From assembly GCA_004193285.1 (NCBI GenBank), contig SECP01000002.1, positions 62,001 through 126,000 of the forward strand: 64,000 nt of DNA. Reading direction: 5' to 3'. The translations under genes were made by a program, and so were the position numbers. Source of the DNA: Myxococcales bacterium. GTDB lineage: Bacteria > Myxococcota_A > Polyangia > Polyangiales > Polyangiaceae. The notes under the pieces are model-generated. The model was not told where the DNA came from and searched no databases. It was given only the letters and a program-made list of their open reading frames with translations. Shown here piece by piece: positions 26,086-34,344 of the stretch. The first letter of the stretch is position 1. Every line of letters starts with the position of its first letter.

Positions 26086-27720
26086 TCAAGCGCTGCGCTT
26101 GGCGTCCGCCAGCCGCTTTTCCAGATCGGCGATCGCCACGGTGCGGCGGGTCTGCTCACCGCTTCCGAGCGTGAACGGCGAATCCGCCGGCGCGGCTCGC
26201 GCGCTGAGCGGCGCGCTGGCCCACCACGCCTCCGCCTCCGCGCTCCCCCAGCTACCGGCGGCCTCGCACCCTTCGAGCGCGCGAGCCAAAGCGCGTGCGC
26301 TCGCCGGTCGCGCTTCTTTCGACTTTTCCAAGCAAGCGACGATGACGCGCTCGAGATCGGCAGGCACCGCAGCGCGCTCCGAAGGCGGCGGCGCCACGCT
26401 ATGCAGGTGGTGAGCGCACACCTCGAGCACGGTCTTGCCGCGGAACGGAGGCGCGCCCGTGAGCAGGAAATACGCGACGCAGCCGAGCCCGTACACGTCC
26501 GTCGCCGCGTCCACCCGGTCCGGCTCGAGGATGGCTTCTGGCGACATGTAGAGCGGCGTCCCCACGACGAGGTTCACGTTGCTCTGGGTCGTTTGCTCGT
26601 TGCTCTTCACGTCGCGCACGAGCCCAAAATCCAGCACTTTGACGAAATCCGCCAGCTCACCGCGGCGGCACAGGAAGATGTTGGCCGGCTTCACGTCGCG
26701 GTGGATGAGCCCCACCTGGTGGGCTTCGTGAAGGGCGCCGCACACCTGAAGCAGCAAGAAGATGGCGCGGCTCGGCGAGAGCGGGCCATGCCGTTGAACC
26801 AGCTCCTCCAGGGTCAGCCCCTCCAAGAGCTCCATCGCATAGTAGAAGACGCCGTCCGGCGTGCGACCGTAATCGTAGATGGAGATCGTGTTCGGGTGCG
26901 TGAGGCGCGCCGTGAGCTGCACCTCTTTTTCAAAGCGCCGGAGCTGCAGCTCGTTGCTGTCGCCCAGCAGCAGCTTCACCGCGGTCGGACGGCGCAGCAT
27001 GGCGTGGCGCGCGCGATAGATCTCGCCCATCCCGCCCTGCCCAATCTTTTCCTCGAGCGTGTACTGGCCGAGCTGCAGGGCCTCTTTGGCTCGCTTCTGC
27101 AGCCCATAAATGACTTTGGACGCGACGGTGCTCACCGCCACCCCCGCCGTGGACCAGAGCAGGGCTTCCACCACGCCCCTCGCGCGGCCGCCCATGTACA
27201 CCATGTCCGACGTCTCCGGCAGGGTCGCGCGCATCAGCAGGAACCCGGAGAAGCTCGCAATGCCGAGTAGCAGGGTGCGGCGCGGCGCGCTCGGCACCAC
27301 CATCGCCCGCGTGATGCTCACGTGAGTCACTGCCAGCATCGCGGTGTAGTAGCCGTAGGGCTGCACCGCCCAGTGCCCCATACCGATGAAAGACGCGCAG
27401 AGGCAAAAGGTGCCGAGCAGATCCGCCGCCAGCAGGGCGCCCTCGGAGAGCACGCGCCGCTGCCGTAGCACCAGCCACATTCCGAGCGCGATCAACGTAC
27501 CGAGCGCGTGGCTCGCTCGACCCGCCAGCTCCACGCGGGCGACCTGCCTGACATGGTCCGCGAGCCAAACCGCGAGCAGAAACATGCTCGAGATGAGGAA
27601 CGTCACCTTGCCGACCAAGGCGACTCGGTCCTGAATGAAGCGCAGCTCCGCCGCCGTGTCCTGCGGCATGCTGCCGAGGGCGGCTACTTGCACCTTCGGA
27701 AACCGCGAGCCGGGCGCCAC
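26086..27720 (-). CDS. Ser/Thr protein kinase with N-terminal six-helix membrane domain
   Basis: The protein has 544 aa from GTG 27720. Six hydrophobic helices fill residues about 36-205, with only short loops and no large extracytoplasmic sensor. The kinase domain follows from about 217: IGQGGMGEIYRARH (Gly-rich loop), TAVKLL (ATP-site Lys), HRDVKPANIF (catalytic loop), DFG, and SPEAI in place of APE. A 70-residue tail ends the protein. The membrane-first, kinase-last order is the reverse of PknB-type receptors and suggests membrane state or a small lipophilic signal as input, which is inference. The gene is downstream of the TolC-like gene in the same orientation only if read from 29099; the gap is 41 bp. 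Confidence 0.9.
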   Translation of the reverse strand: MAPGSRFPKVQVAALGSMPQDTAAELRFIQDRVALVGKVTFLISSMFLLAVWLADHVRQVARVELAGRASHALGTLIALGMWLVLRQRRVLSEGALLAADLLGTFCLCASFIGMGHWAVQPYGYYTAMLAVTHVSITRAMVVPSAPRRTLLLGIASFSGFLLMRATLPETSDMVYMGGRARGVVEALLWSTAGVAVSTVASKVIYGLQKRAKEALQLGQYTLEEKIGQGGMGEIYRARHAMLRRPTAVKLLLGDSNELQLRRFEKEVQLTARLTHPNTISIYDYGRTPDGVFYYAMELLEGLTLEELVQRHGPLSPSRAIFLLLQVCGALHEAHQVGLIHRDVKPANIFLCRRGELADFVKVLDFGLVRDVKSNEQTTQSNVNLVVGTPLYMSPEAILEPDRVDAATDVYGLGCVAYFLLTGAPPFRGKTVLEVCAHHLHSVAPPPSERAAVPADLERVIVACLEKSKEARPASARALARALEGCEAAGSWGSAEAEAWWASAPLSARAAPADSPFTLGSGEQTRRTVAIADLEKRLADAKRSA

Positions 27721-27761
27721 GCTCGGGACTTAGCATTCAGGGCGCCGAGCGGGAAGGGTCG

Positions 27762-29099
27762 TTACTCGGGGCCCACCGCGTACGCGAGCTCCACCGCGGC
27801 CGCCAAAGCGGAGCCGCGAAGCTCCAGCGACTGCTCCTCCACGCGCAGGTAGCTACTGTAGGCATCGAGGAGCTCCAGGATGGTGCCGCGCCCCTCGCGG
27901 TACGTCACCTCGGCGATTTTTCTTACCTGCGGCGCCTGCTGCCCCGCCTCCGCGCGGTACGCCACGTAGGCGCTGGTGGTGAGCCGCAGCTTGCGCAGCG
28001 CGAGCTCGACCTCGCGCTGAACCGAATGTTTGGCCTCGCGCTCACGCACGCGCGCGGCGCTGCTCTGTTGCAGCTCACGGTCCACCGCACCTTGCCCTCG
28101 ATCGAAGAGCGGCAGTGGAATCGAAGCCGAAGCGAGCAGCGCGCCGCCGGCCGAAGACGAAGGGAGCCCGGCTATGTTGGTCCAGCGTTGGTAGCCGATG
28201 CCTAGCTCCGGCTCGGGGAGGTACCTTTTGCGCGTGGCGCGAACGCGCGCCTCCGCCGCGACCGATTGCAAGCGGCTCGCCGCTACTTCATGGCGATGCT
28301 CCAGCGCGCGTCGGACCAGCGCCGCCAGCTCGCGCGTGTCTCCCGCCGGTTCTGCGAGTGGCTCCGCGGCCGCGAGCTCGTCCGCCGCGGGGACGCCGCC
28401 GATCGTCGCCGCCAGATGTGCGCGCGCTTCCGCCACCTCCACGCCCGCCCCCGCAATGCGGGCTCGCAAGCTGCTGCGCTCCACGTCGAGCCGGATACGG
28501 TCGTACGCGGGGTTGGCGCCGGCCGCCGCGCGGGCGTCCAAGACGCGCTGCACGCTCTCCAGATCCGCGAGCCCAGCGCTCAGCACCACGTGCCTTCCCT
28601 CTGCGATTTGCACCATGAGGTAAGCCCGCCGCACCTCGCCCAGGAGCGCCCACGCCTCCGCCATGAACTCGCGCTCGACGGCGTTCGCGGTGAGCGTCGC
28701 CGCCTCACGGCTCGCGCCCAATCGCCCCCAAATGGGCAGGCTTTGCGCGAGCATGATCTGGTAGTCCCGCGCCGCCCCATCCGCGTCCCCGTGGATCTTG
28801 AAGGCAGCGGCTAGGCCGAGGCGCGGATTGGGCATCAAACCAGCCGCAATGATGTCCGCGCGAGACGCGCTGAGCTCGTACTTCGCGGCCGCGAGCCGCA
28901 AGTTCTCACCACGGAACCGCTCGATGGCGCGTGCGATCGTGATGCCGGCGCCTGGCGGCTCTTCCGGTGCGGCGCTGGGCGTGGCCACCGCCGCAGGTGA
29001 AGGCGCAAGAGCCGGAGCCGTTTGAGCGTGAGCCGGCTGGCTGAGCAGAAGGCCGAGCAGAGCTCCAAGACCGTACGAACGGAAGCGCATGGCGCGCAT
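27762..29099 (-). CDS. TolC/CusC-like outer membrane efflux channel
   Basis: I start at ATG 29099 (MRAMRFRSYGLGALLGLLLSQPAHAQ, a signal peptide with AHA cleavage), giving 445 aa; the frame runs upstream to 29570 but there it is antisense to a real gene. The body has the two alpha-helical outer membrane efflux repeats: FRGENLRLAAAKYELSASRADI...NPRLGLA, then LDARAAAGANPAYDRIRLDVERSSL, and again in the second half RVRATRKRYLPEPELGIGYQ. The family forms trimeric channels for RND pumps. The likely partners are the czcB- and czcA-like genes at 33196-37448, separated from it by the ion channel cluster. Confidence 0.82.
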   Translation of the reverse strand: MRAMRFRSYGLGALLGLLLSQPAHAQTAPALAPSPAAVATPSAAPEEPPGAGITIARAIERFRGENLRLAAAKYELSASRADIIAAGLMPNPRLGLAAAFKIHGDADGAARDYQIMLAQSLPIWGRLGASREAATLTANAVEREFMAEAWALLGEVRRAYLMVQIAEGRHVVLSAGLADLESVQRVLDARAAAGANPAYDRIRLDVERSSLRARIAGAGVEVAEARAHLAATIGGVPAADELAAAEPLAEPAGDTRELAALVRRALEHRHEVAASRLQSVAAEARVRATRKRYLPEPELGIGYQRWTNIAGLPSSSAGGALLASASIPLPLFDRGQGAVDRELQQSSAARVREREAKHSVQREVELALRKLRLTTSAYVAYRAEAGQQAPQVRKIAEVTYREGRGTILELLDAYSSYLRVEEQSLELRGSALAAAVELAYAVGPE

Positions 29100-29159
29100 C
29101 TTGAGGCATAGAAAGAGCGAAAGAAAGGCGCGACCCGTGTTAGCTTTGGGCCGGCTCCG

Positions 29160-29645
29160 ATGGGTCTCAAGCTCCAGCTCTTGTTGATGACGGCGGGGTT
29201 CTCGCTGCTGGCCAGCGCGTGCGGTAAGCCCGAGCATCACTTCGAATCCACGTGTCAGCTCGTCCGCAAAGGCGTGGTGGAGGTGGACGAGAAGGGCGTG
29301 ACTCAGATGGTAGACGTGGAGCTGGAGTGGGACCCCTGCCCCGGGGACCAATTTCAGGTCGTGCGCGGCGGCGCGGAGTTTGCGGCCTGCATGGAGCAAT
29401 ACGAGGTTGGAAAGCTCCTTCCCGTCCTCGTCAAGCATTGGTGGGACAACCGCGGCTACTACGTGTGGGACGTGTACCAGGTCGGCAACTGCAAGCGGGC
29501 GATTGAGCCGGAGTCCGAGGGCTCCTACGAAAAATCCCAAGAGTGCAGTGACGTAGAGATGTACGGGCATGCCACGGGCTTTTCCTGCAGCCGGCGCCCG
29601 TTCAAAGACCTCGTCGCGACGTGCCCGTGGATGGCGCGCCAGTAG
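29160..29645 (+). CDS. Small Cys-containing lipoprotein, first of a tandem pair
   Basis: The protein has 161 aa from ATG 29160 (MGLKLQLLLMTAGFSLLASAC). The mature chain has conserved-looking Cys (FESTCQLV, WDPCPGDQF, FAACMEQYEVG, GNCKRAIEPE, SQECSDVEMYG, GFSCSRRPFKDLVATCPW). The same spacing recurs in the next gene, including the ending CPW-x-x-R/K, so they arose by duplication. No signal for a known family was recognised. It is divergent from the TolC-like gene (60-bp gap) and adjacent to the ligand-gated channel operon. Confidence 0.75.
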   Translation: MGLKLQLLLMTAGFSLLASACGKPEHHFESTCQLVRKGVVEVDEKGVTQMVDVELEWDPCPGDQFQVVRGGAEFAACMEQYEVGKLLPVLVKHWWDNRGYYVWDVYQVGNCKRAIEPESEGSYEKSQECSDVEMYGHATGFSCSRRPFKDLVATCPWMARQ

Positions 29646-29647
29646 CC

Positions 29648-30121
29648 ATGCCGGGGCTTCGGCTCGCCACCTGGCTGCTGGGCGCGGCGTGCCTCACCCT
29701 CGCCTGCAAGGGCAAGCCGCAGCGCTTCACGACCACGGTGGAGGTCATGCAAGTGCGCACCTTCGGCACCACCAGCAAGCTGACGGACGTAGAGCTCAAG
29801 TACGCGCAGTGTCCGGCGGACGCTCGCCAGATCATGCGGCTGGGCAAGGATTTCAGCGCCTGTGGTCAAGAGCTGAAGACGGGCGAAAAGCTGAAGGCGG
29901 ATGTCGTGCTCAGCTGGAACCGCGAGCGCGGCTTCTATCGCAACGAGGTCGTGCGCCTCGGCAAGTGTGACGTCCAGCTCGATCCGAAGGACGAAGCCAA
30001 CTACCAGAGCGTGGAAGCGTGCTCGGACGTGAAGGCCAGCGGCATGGTCGTCGGAGTGCGCTGCGACCGCGGCCGGAGCGAAGAGCTACTGGCAAAGTGC
30101 CCGTGGCTACGGCGCGACTAG
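29648..30121 (+). CDS. Small Cys-containing lipoprotein, second of a tandem pair
   Basis: The protein has 157 aa from ATG 29648, which begins 2 bp after the previous stop and yields MPGLRLATWLLGAACLTLAC. Shared features with the preceding gene: an early TxxVxVxQVR strand, CPADARQIMRLGKDFSACGQELKTGEKL matching CPGDQFQVVRGGAEFAACMEQYEVGKLL, GKCDVQLDPKDEANYQSVEACSDV, and a terminal CPWLRRD. Identity is modest, so the duplication is old. The gene is convergent with the ligand-gated channel gene, with 7 bp between stops. Confidence 0.75.
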   Translation: MPGLRLATWLLGAACLTLACKGKPQRFTTTVEVMQVRTFGTTSKLTDVELKYAQCPADARQIMRLGKDFSACGQELKTGEKLKADVVLSWNRERGFYRNEVVRLGKCDVQLDPKDEANYQSVEACSDVKASGMVVGVRCDRGRSEELLAKCPWLRRD

Positions 30122-30128
30122 CCGCGCT

Positions 30129-31280
30129 TCACAACGTCATGGCGAGCGCCATCACGACCACGGTCGCGATGGGAACGACGGTGCGCGCAATGCGAAACAC
30201 GCGCGTCATTTTGTCTTCGTCCACCAGGAACATGGCCCAAGTGGAGAGCATCCCCAGGAGGAGCGAGGCGTACACTCCGAGCATGAGCTTGTCGGCGCGA
30301 GTGAGGTAACTCGTCGCCGGCAGCTCCTGCATCAGCGAGAAGTGGAAGAGCACGGCGCCGGCCAGCATCGGCGCGCCCGCGTTGGACCGCACCTCCATGT
30401 GGTCCGGCGGGACCCACATGCCGAGCAGCGAGATGAGCACGATCACGAGCGCGGGCACGTAGACCTTGAACACCGCGCTCGCGGCGAAGCGGTTCAGCCC
30501 GACCGTGAACACGTAGCGGCCGTAGAAGAGGTCGTCCCCTTCGAAGCGATCCGGGTAAGATTGGCTGAGCGACCGCGCCTCCACGAACGCTACCTGCCAA
30601 CCCACGGCGCGAAAGCCGCGCGCGGTTTTGGTGCGCTCGCGGTCGACCACGAAGCGAACCTGGTCCACCCCGCGCGTGTCGTCCTCGATCAGGATCTTGA
30701 GCTCTTGCGAGTCGTAGGGGTACTTGCGCAAATCCGCCGGTGATTTGAACTGCCCGGACAAGCGCAGCAGCTTGAAGGTGGGCTTGTCCGCAATCACGGT
30801 AGTCGCGTCCACCTTGCCGTTGGGAAACTGCGGCCGAATCTCCGGCATCGGCGTGTCACTGGTGAAGCTGAGGAAAAAATCCGCCAGGAACGTGCCGGTT
30901 TGCACGTTGTAGTCGTCCACGCTGTTCAGCAGCATGCCAACCTTCACGCGCGCGGGCTTGTCCGCGTTCGGCTTCGCAAAAGGCGAGCGGTAGAGCGTGC
31001 CACTCGGGTGATGAGGGACGCCGCCGTTCGGCGCTATCGCCAGATCGATCGGCTCGGGCGCCGGAGCGCCGCTGGGAGCGAGAGCCGCGCTCGGAGCAGG
31101 CGGGGCGCTCTGCGCCGGCGCTTCCGAAACCGCTAGCGCCGCGGGCGCGGGCGGTTGAGCCCACGCCTCCGTGATCGCCGGCCTCGAGCGGAGCGCGCCG
31201 CCGAACAGCGCGAGCACCAGCGCGGCCACGACCCCGAGAGCATTGATCCAAACGACGCGCGAAGACGCAAGCCGGCGCAT
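30129..31280 (-). CDS. Pentameric ligand-gated ion channel homologue (pLGIC), second in operon
   Basis: The 383-aa protein has an N-terminal hydrophobic signal/anchor (13-28) and an Ala/Pro-rich spacer (40-80). The extracellular ligand-binding fold spans about 112-260, with VKVGMLLNSVDDYN and FLADFFLSFTSD in place of the family's Y-V-D-F-L---W-D strand and a YPYD at 187-190 matching the FPFD signature. Four TM helices follow: M1 268-290 with the conserved Pro (VYVPALVIVLISLLGMWV), M2 299-320, M3 328-352 and M4 362-383. The M2-M3 link LPATSYLTRADKLML matches the prokaryotic channel pattern LP..SY....D. The disulfide of the animal Cys-loop is absent, as in bacterial GLIC and ELIC. Ligand and ion selectivity are unknown. 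Confidence 0.82.
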   Translation of the reverse strand: MRRLASSRVVWINALGVVAALVLALFGGALRSRPAITEAWAQPPAPAALAVSEAPAQSAPPAPSAALAPSGAPAPEPIDLAIAPNGGVPHHPSGTLYRSPFAKPNADKPARVKVGMLLNSVDDYNVQTGTFLADFFLSFTSDTPMPEIRPQFPNGKVDATTVIADKPTFKLLRLSGQFKSPADLRKYPYDSQELKILIEDDTRGVDQVRFVVDRERTKTARGFRAVGWQVAFVEARSLSQSYPDRFEGDDLFYGRYVFTVGLNRFAASAVFKVYVPALVIVLISLLGMWVPPDHMEVRSNAGAPMLAGAVLFHFSLMQELPATSYLTRADKLMLGVYASLLLGMLSTWAMFLVDEDKMTRVFRIARTVVPIATVVVMALAMTL

Positions 31281-31288
31281 TCGCCGCT

Positions 31289-31861
31289 CTAGTTACGCGC
31301 CCACTTCGTGCCGTCCGCACACGTCACCTGGTCCACGTGGGCCACCGCGAGGGACGCGGTCTGCGCGTGGGCGAGGTTGACGGAAAGCGAGTGGACCTGA
31401 TCCGGGCCGAGGTCTTCGATCTTTTCCTCGTTGAACGCGACGTAATACTCGCCTCCCGCGTTCATCTGCGCGGGCTTGCCGTACGCGTCGTAGCCGTAAG
31501 CGGTGCCGGAAAGGGCGCTGACCGCGCATTTTCCGCGGTTCTTCAGATCCAGGTTGAGCACGAGGCCTTCGTCTCCGTTGCCCACGTCCCCGACCTCCAT
31601 GACCACCGGGTCTTTCGCGGTGAGCTCGGCGACCACCATCCGCGCGCGAGAGACAGGCGCTTTGCCCAGGATGAGCGAGCCCTCTTTGGGGATGAGGGCC
31701 GCGTTCTTCCCTGCCTTGGAGCGCTGCGCGTCTGCGGCCGAGAGCCGCTGCAGCACCGCGGGCTGGCTCCACTCCCTTTCGAGGAGGGCCCGACCCACGA
31801 AGAAGCCGATGGCGCCGCCGACCACCAAGCACGCGATACCTACCAAAATCAGATTGCGCAT
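31289..31861 (-). CDS. Single-pass membrane-anchored protein encoded between two ion channel genes
   Basis: The protein has 190 aa from ATG 31861 (GAGGAAGT just upstream). One TM helix fills residues about 4-24 (LILVGIACLVVGGAIGFFVGR). It is followed by a helical segment and a beta-rich extracytoplasmic domain (VVMEVGDVG, GLVLNLDLKNRGKCAVSALSGTAYGYD, GGEYYVAFNEEKIEDLGPDQ). Two Cys are present. No family was recognised. Gaps of 14 bp and 8 bp to the flanking channel genes on the same strand make co-expression nearly certain, so an accessory or auxiliary-subunit role is a reasonable inference. Confidence 0.78.
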   Translation of the reverse strand: MRNLILVGIACLVVGGAIGFFVGRALLEREWSQPAVLQRLSAADAQRSKAGKNAALIPKEGSLILGKAPVSRARMVVAELTAKDPVVMEVGDVGNGDEGLVLNLDLKNRGKCAVSALSGTAYGYDAYGKPAQMNAGGEYYVAFNEEKIEDLGPDQVHSLSVNLAHAQTASLAVAHVDQVTCADGTKWARN

Positions 31862-31875
31862 ACTTCCTCTTCAGC

Positions 31876-33108
31876 TCACACGAAAACGCTGGCGATCATC
31901 ACGAGGGCCGTGAGCGGCGGCACCCAGGCCCGAAAGAGCCTGAACCAAAAATCCAGGCGGTCTTCGTCCACGATCATGAAGGCCCAGGTGGTCGCCATGT
32001 TGAGCAGCAGCGACACGTACACGCCGAGCATGAGCTTGTCCGCGTGGGTAAGGTAGCCGGTCGCGGGGAGCGACTGGATGAGCGAGTAGTGAAACAGCAC
32101 CGCGGCGGCCAGCATGGGCGCGCCCGCGTTGCTGCGTACCTCGAGCTCCCCCGGCGGGCACCACAGGCCGATCAGCGAGATGAGCACGATGATGAAAGCG
32201 GGCACGTACACGCTGAACGCCGCGGACTGCGCGAACCGGTCCAGCCCGAGCGTGAACTTGTAGCGAGACACGTAAAGGTCGTCGCGATCGAAGCGCGCGG
32301 GGTACTGGTGCTTGAGCGCCAGCGCGCCGACCGAGGCCACGCCGTAGCCAGAGAGCCGGAACGATGCATCCAATGACGTGCGATTCGGATCCGGCACGAA
32401 CACCAGCGTGTCCACGCCGTAGACCGCGTCCTCCACGTTGATGTCGAGCTTTTGAGTGTCGAACGGATAATCGCGCAGGTCCACGATGCTGGTGAAGGAG
32501 CCGCTGCAGCGATAGAAGCGGAAGGTCTCCACGTCGATCACGGTCTGGCACTCGGTTTCGTGCCCATTCGTGAAGACCGGGTGCAGCTTGGGCATCGGCT
32601 TGTCGGACGTGAAGGACATGAAAAAGTCCGCCGAGAAGCTGCCGTCGCTGATCGAATAGGCGCGAATTTCCGAGATGACGAAGCCCACCTTGACGGTGGC
32701 GGGGCCGCCCATGGTGGGATTCGCGAGCGGTGAGCGGTACTTGCCGTCCCGATGAATTGGCACCTTGCCGGTGCCGAGGGAGAGCTTTTGCTCGTCGCTC
32801 AACCCCTCCGGCATGTCCGACTCCCCTTGGATCACGGTGCCGCTCAGGGTGAGGTTGGTGAAGTCTTCTTCTTCGCTCTTCGCCTCTTCGTTCACGGGGG
32901 CGGGAACCGGCGGAGCGGAGCTAGGCGGGGCGGGAGCCGCGCTCGCCACCGGTACGGCGCTCGCCGCTGGCTCGCTCGGGGCCGCGGGCAATCGAACCGC
33001 AGGAGCGGGTGCGTTCTGTGCGGCCGCGAGCTTGCTGCTCACGATCATCGCGCCCAAGCAAACGACGATGATCGCCGAAACGACCTGCCAGATGTGCGCC
33101 GCCCTCAT
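31876..33108 (-). CDS. Pentameric ligand-gated ion channel homologue (pLGIC), first in operon
   Basis: I choose ATG 33108 (410 aa), because the extra 14 codons up to TTG 33150 use AAA, TTT and TTG, unlike the gene body. A signal/anchor spans 8-30, then about 60 residues rich in Ala and Pro, then an acidic segment. The ligand-binding-type domain covers about 138-292 (VKVGFVISEIRAYSISDGSFS, DFFMSFTSD, YPFD at 214-217). M1 is 298-317 with its Pro (VYVPAFIIVLISLIGLW), M2 about 327-348 (APMLAAAVLFHYSLIQSLPAT), M3 356-380, M4 392-410. It is a diverged paralogue of the channel at 30129-31280, with near-identical M1-M3 and a different ligand-binding domain. That suggests heteromers or channels for distinct ligands. 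Confidence 0.82.
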   Translation of the reverse strand: MRAAHIWQVVSAIIVVCLGAMIVSSKLAAAQNAPAPAVRLPAAPSEPAASAVPVASAAPAPPSSAPPVPAPVNEEAKSEEEDFTNLTLSGTVIQGESDMPEGLSDEQKLSLGTGKVPIHRDGKYRSPLANPTMGGPATVKVGFVISEIRAYSISDGSFSADFFMSFTSDKPMPKLHPVFTNGHETECQTVIDVETFRFYRCSGSFTSIVDLRDYPFDTQKLDINVEDAVYGVDTLVFVPDPNRTSLDASFRLSGYGVASVGALALKHQYPARFDRDDLYVSRYKFTLGLDRFAQSAAFSVYVPAFIIVLISLIGLWCPPGELEVRSNAGAPMLAAAVLFHYSLIQSLPATGYLTHADKLMLGVYVSLLLNMATTWAFMIVDEDRLDFWFRLFRAWVPPLTALVMIASVFV

Positions 33109-33195
33109 TCGGCGCGGTTTCGGTTTCACCACGGCGCGAAACTTAGCCAAAAAAACGTGTCTCTAACACTCAAATCTGGCACCCTCGGCGCGGTG

Positions 33196-34344
33196 GTGAG
33201 AAACGCTCTGGCCTCGCTCGTTGCGCTCACGTTCCTCGCGCTGGTCGCATGCAAGCCAGCGGAGACTGATGCGGAGGAGGCACCCGCCGCCAAGAAGGAG
33301 GCGGACGTGGACGTCAGCCTCTCTCCCAAGGCGCTCGAGAGCGCCAAGCTCGCCACCGGTAAACCGCAGAAGGTGCCGCGTCGCTCCAGCCTCACCGTCG
33401 CGGGCTCGGTGGATTTCGTGCCAAGCCGCGTCGCGCGCATCGGCCCGCAGATCTCCGGCCGCGTCGCCAGCGTGCCGGTCGCGCCCGGCCAAGCCGTCGG
33501 CCGTGGAACCACGGTGGTGACGCTGGACAGCGTGGACATCGGGCGCGCGCGTGCAGATTTGCTGGAGGCGAAAGCGCAAATGCAGCTCGCGGAGGCCGAG
33601 GTCGCGCGCGAAGAGCGCATGCTGCAAGCGGGTGCGTCTTCCGAGCGCGCTCAGCAAAGCGCACGCACCACGCTGGACTTGGCGAAGGTGAACGTCTCGT
33701 CGGCCGGTGATCGCCTGCGCACACTGGGCGCAGCGGCTGGCGGCGGCGCGTCCTCCTTTGCGCTGGCGTCGCCCATCGAAGGCAAGGTGCTGGAGGTGAA
33801 GGCACGGCTCGGTCAGCCCGTGGGTCCAACCGATACGCTGGTGGTCGTGGGTGAGACGAGTCAGGTCTGGCTCTCGGTCGACATCTACGAGCGTGACCTG
33901 GCCAAGGTGAAGCCGGGGGACGAAGTCACCGCTACCTCCGTTGCCTACCCGGACCGAACCTTCACCGGCACGGTGGACCAGCTGGCCAGCGTCGTGGATC
34001 CAGCGCGGCGGGTGCTGGAGGCGCGCATCGTGCTCAAAAACCCGGATGGCGCCCTCCGCCCGGGTATGACCGCGACGGCGCGGATCTTGGGCGTGCCGGA
34101 GGCGGGCGCGGCGCCGGTCATCAGCGTCCCTCGCACCGCGCTGCAAACCATCGATGGGCAGCCGTTCGTGTTCGTGGAGCTGAGCGGCGGCAAGTACCAG
34201 CTGCGCGCGGTGGAGCGCGGGGCCGACCTGGAGAGCGGCGTGGAGATCAAGCAAGGGCTGCTGGGAGACGAGTCGATCGTCACGGAAGGCACCTTCATCC
34301 TGAAGAGTGAAGTGCTGCGCGCGCAAATGGGATCCAACGATTGA
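33196..34344 (+). CDS. czcB: Periplasmic adaptor (CzcB/CusB-like membrane fusion lipoprotein)
   Basis: The protein has 382 aa from GTG 33196 (MRNALASLVALTFLALVACK, lipobox LVAC); a neighbouring GTG at 33193 is equivalent. Seen in order: a barrel-sandwich half (RIGPQISGRVASVPVAPGQAVGRG), an alpha-hairpin rich in Ala/Glu (LLEAKAQMQLAEAEVAREER), the second barrel-sandwich half (IEGKVLEVKARLGQPV), a beta-barrel (DEVTATSVAYPDRTFTGTVDQL) and a membrane-proximal domain. It links the inner membrane pump to an outer membrane channel. It overlaps the pump gene by 4 bp (TTGA). Symbol is by family analogy. Confidence 0.85.
   Translation: MRNALASLVALTFLALVACKPAETDAEEAPAAKKEADVDVSLSPKALESAKLATGKPQKVPRRSSLTVAGSVDFVPSRVARIGPQISGRVASVPVAPGQAVGRGTTVVTLDSVDIGRARADLLEAKAQMQLAEAEVAREERMLQAGASSERAQQSARTTLDLAKVNVSSAGDRLRTLGAAAGGGASSFALASPIEGKVLEVKARLGQPVGPTDTLVVVGETSQVWLSVDIYERDLAKVKPGDEVTATSVAYPDRTFTGTVDQLASVVDPARRVLEARIVLKNPDGALRPGMTATARILGVPEAGAAPVISVPRTALQTIDGQPFVFVELSGGKYQLRAVERGADLESGVEIKQGLLGDESIVTEGTFILKSEVLRAQMGSND

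Noticed and set aside
29100..29570. 157-residue extension of the TolC-like protein
   Set aside because: It is antisense to a convincing lipoprotein gene and precedes a proper signal peptide.
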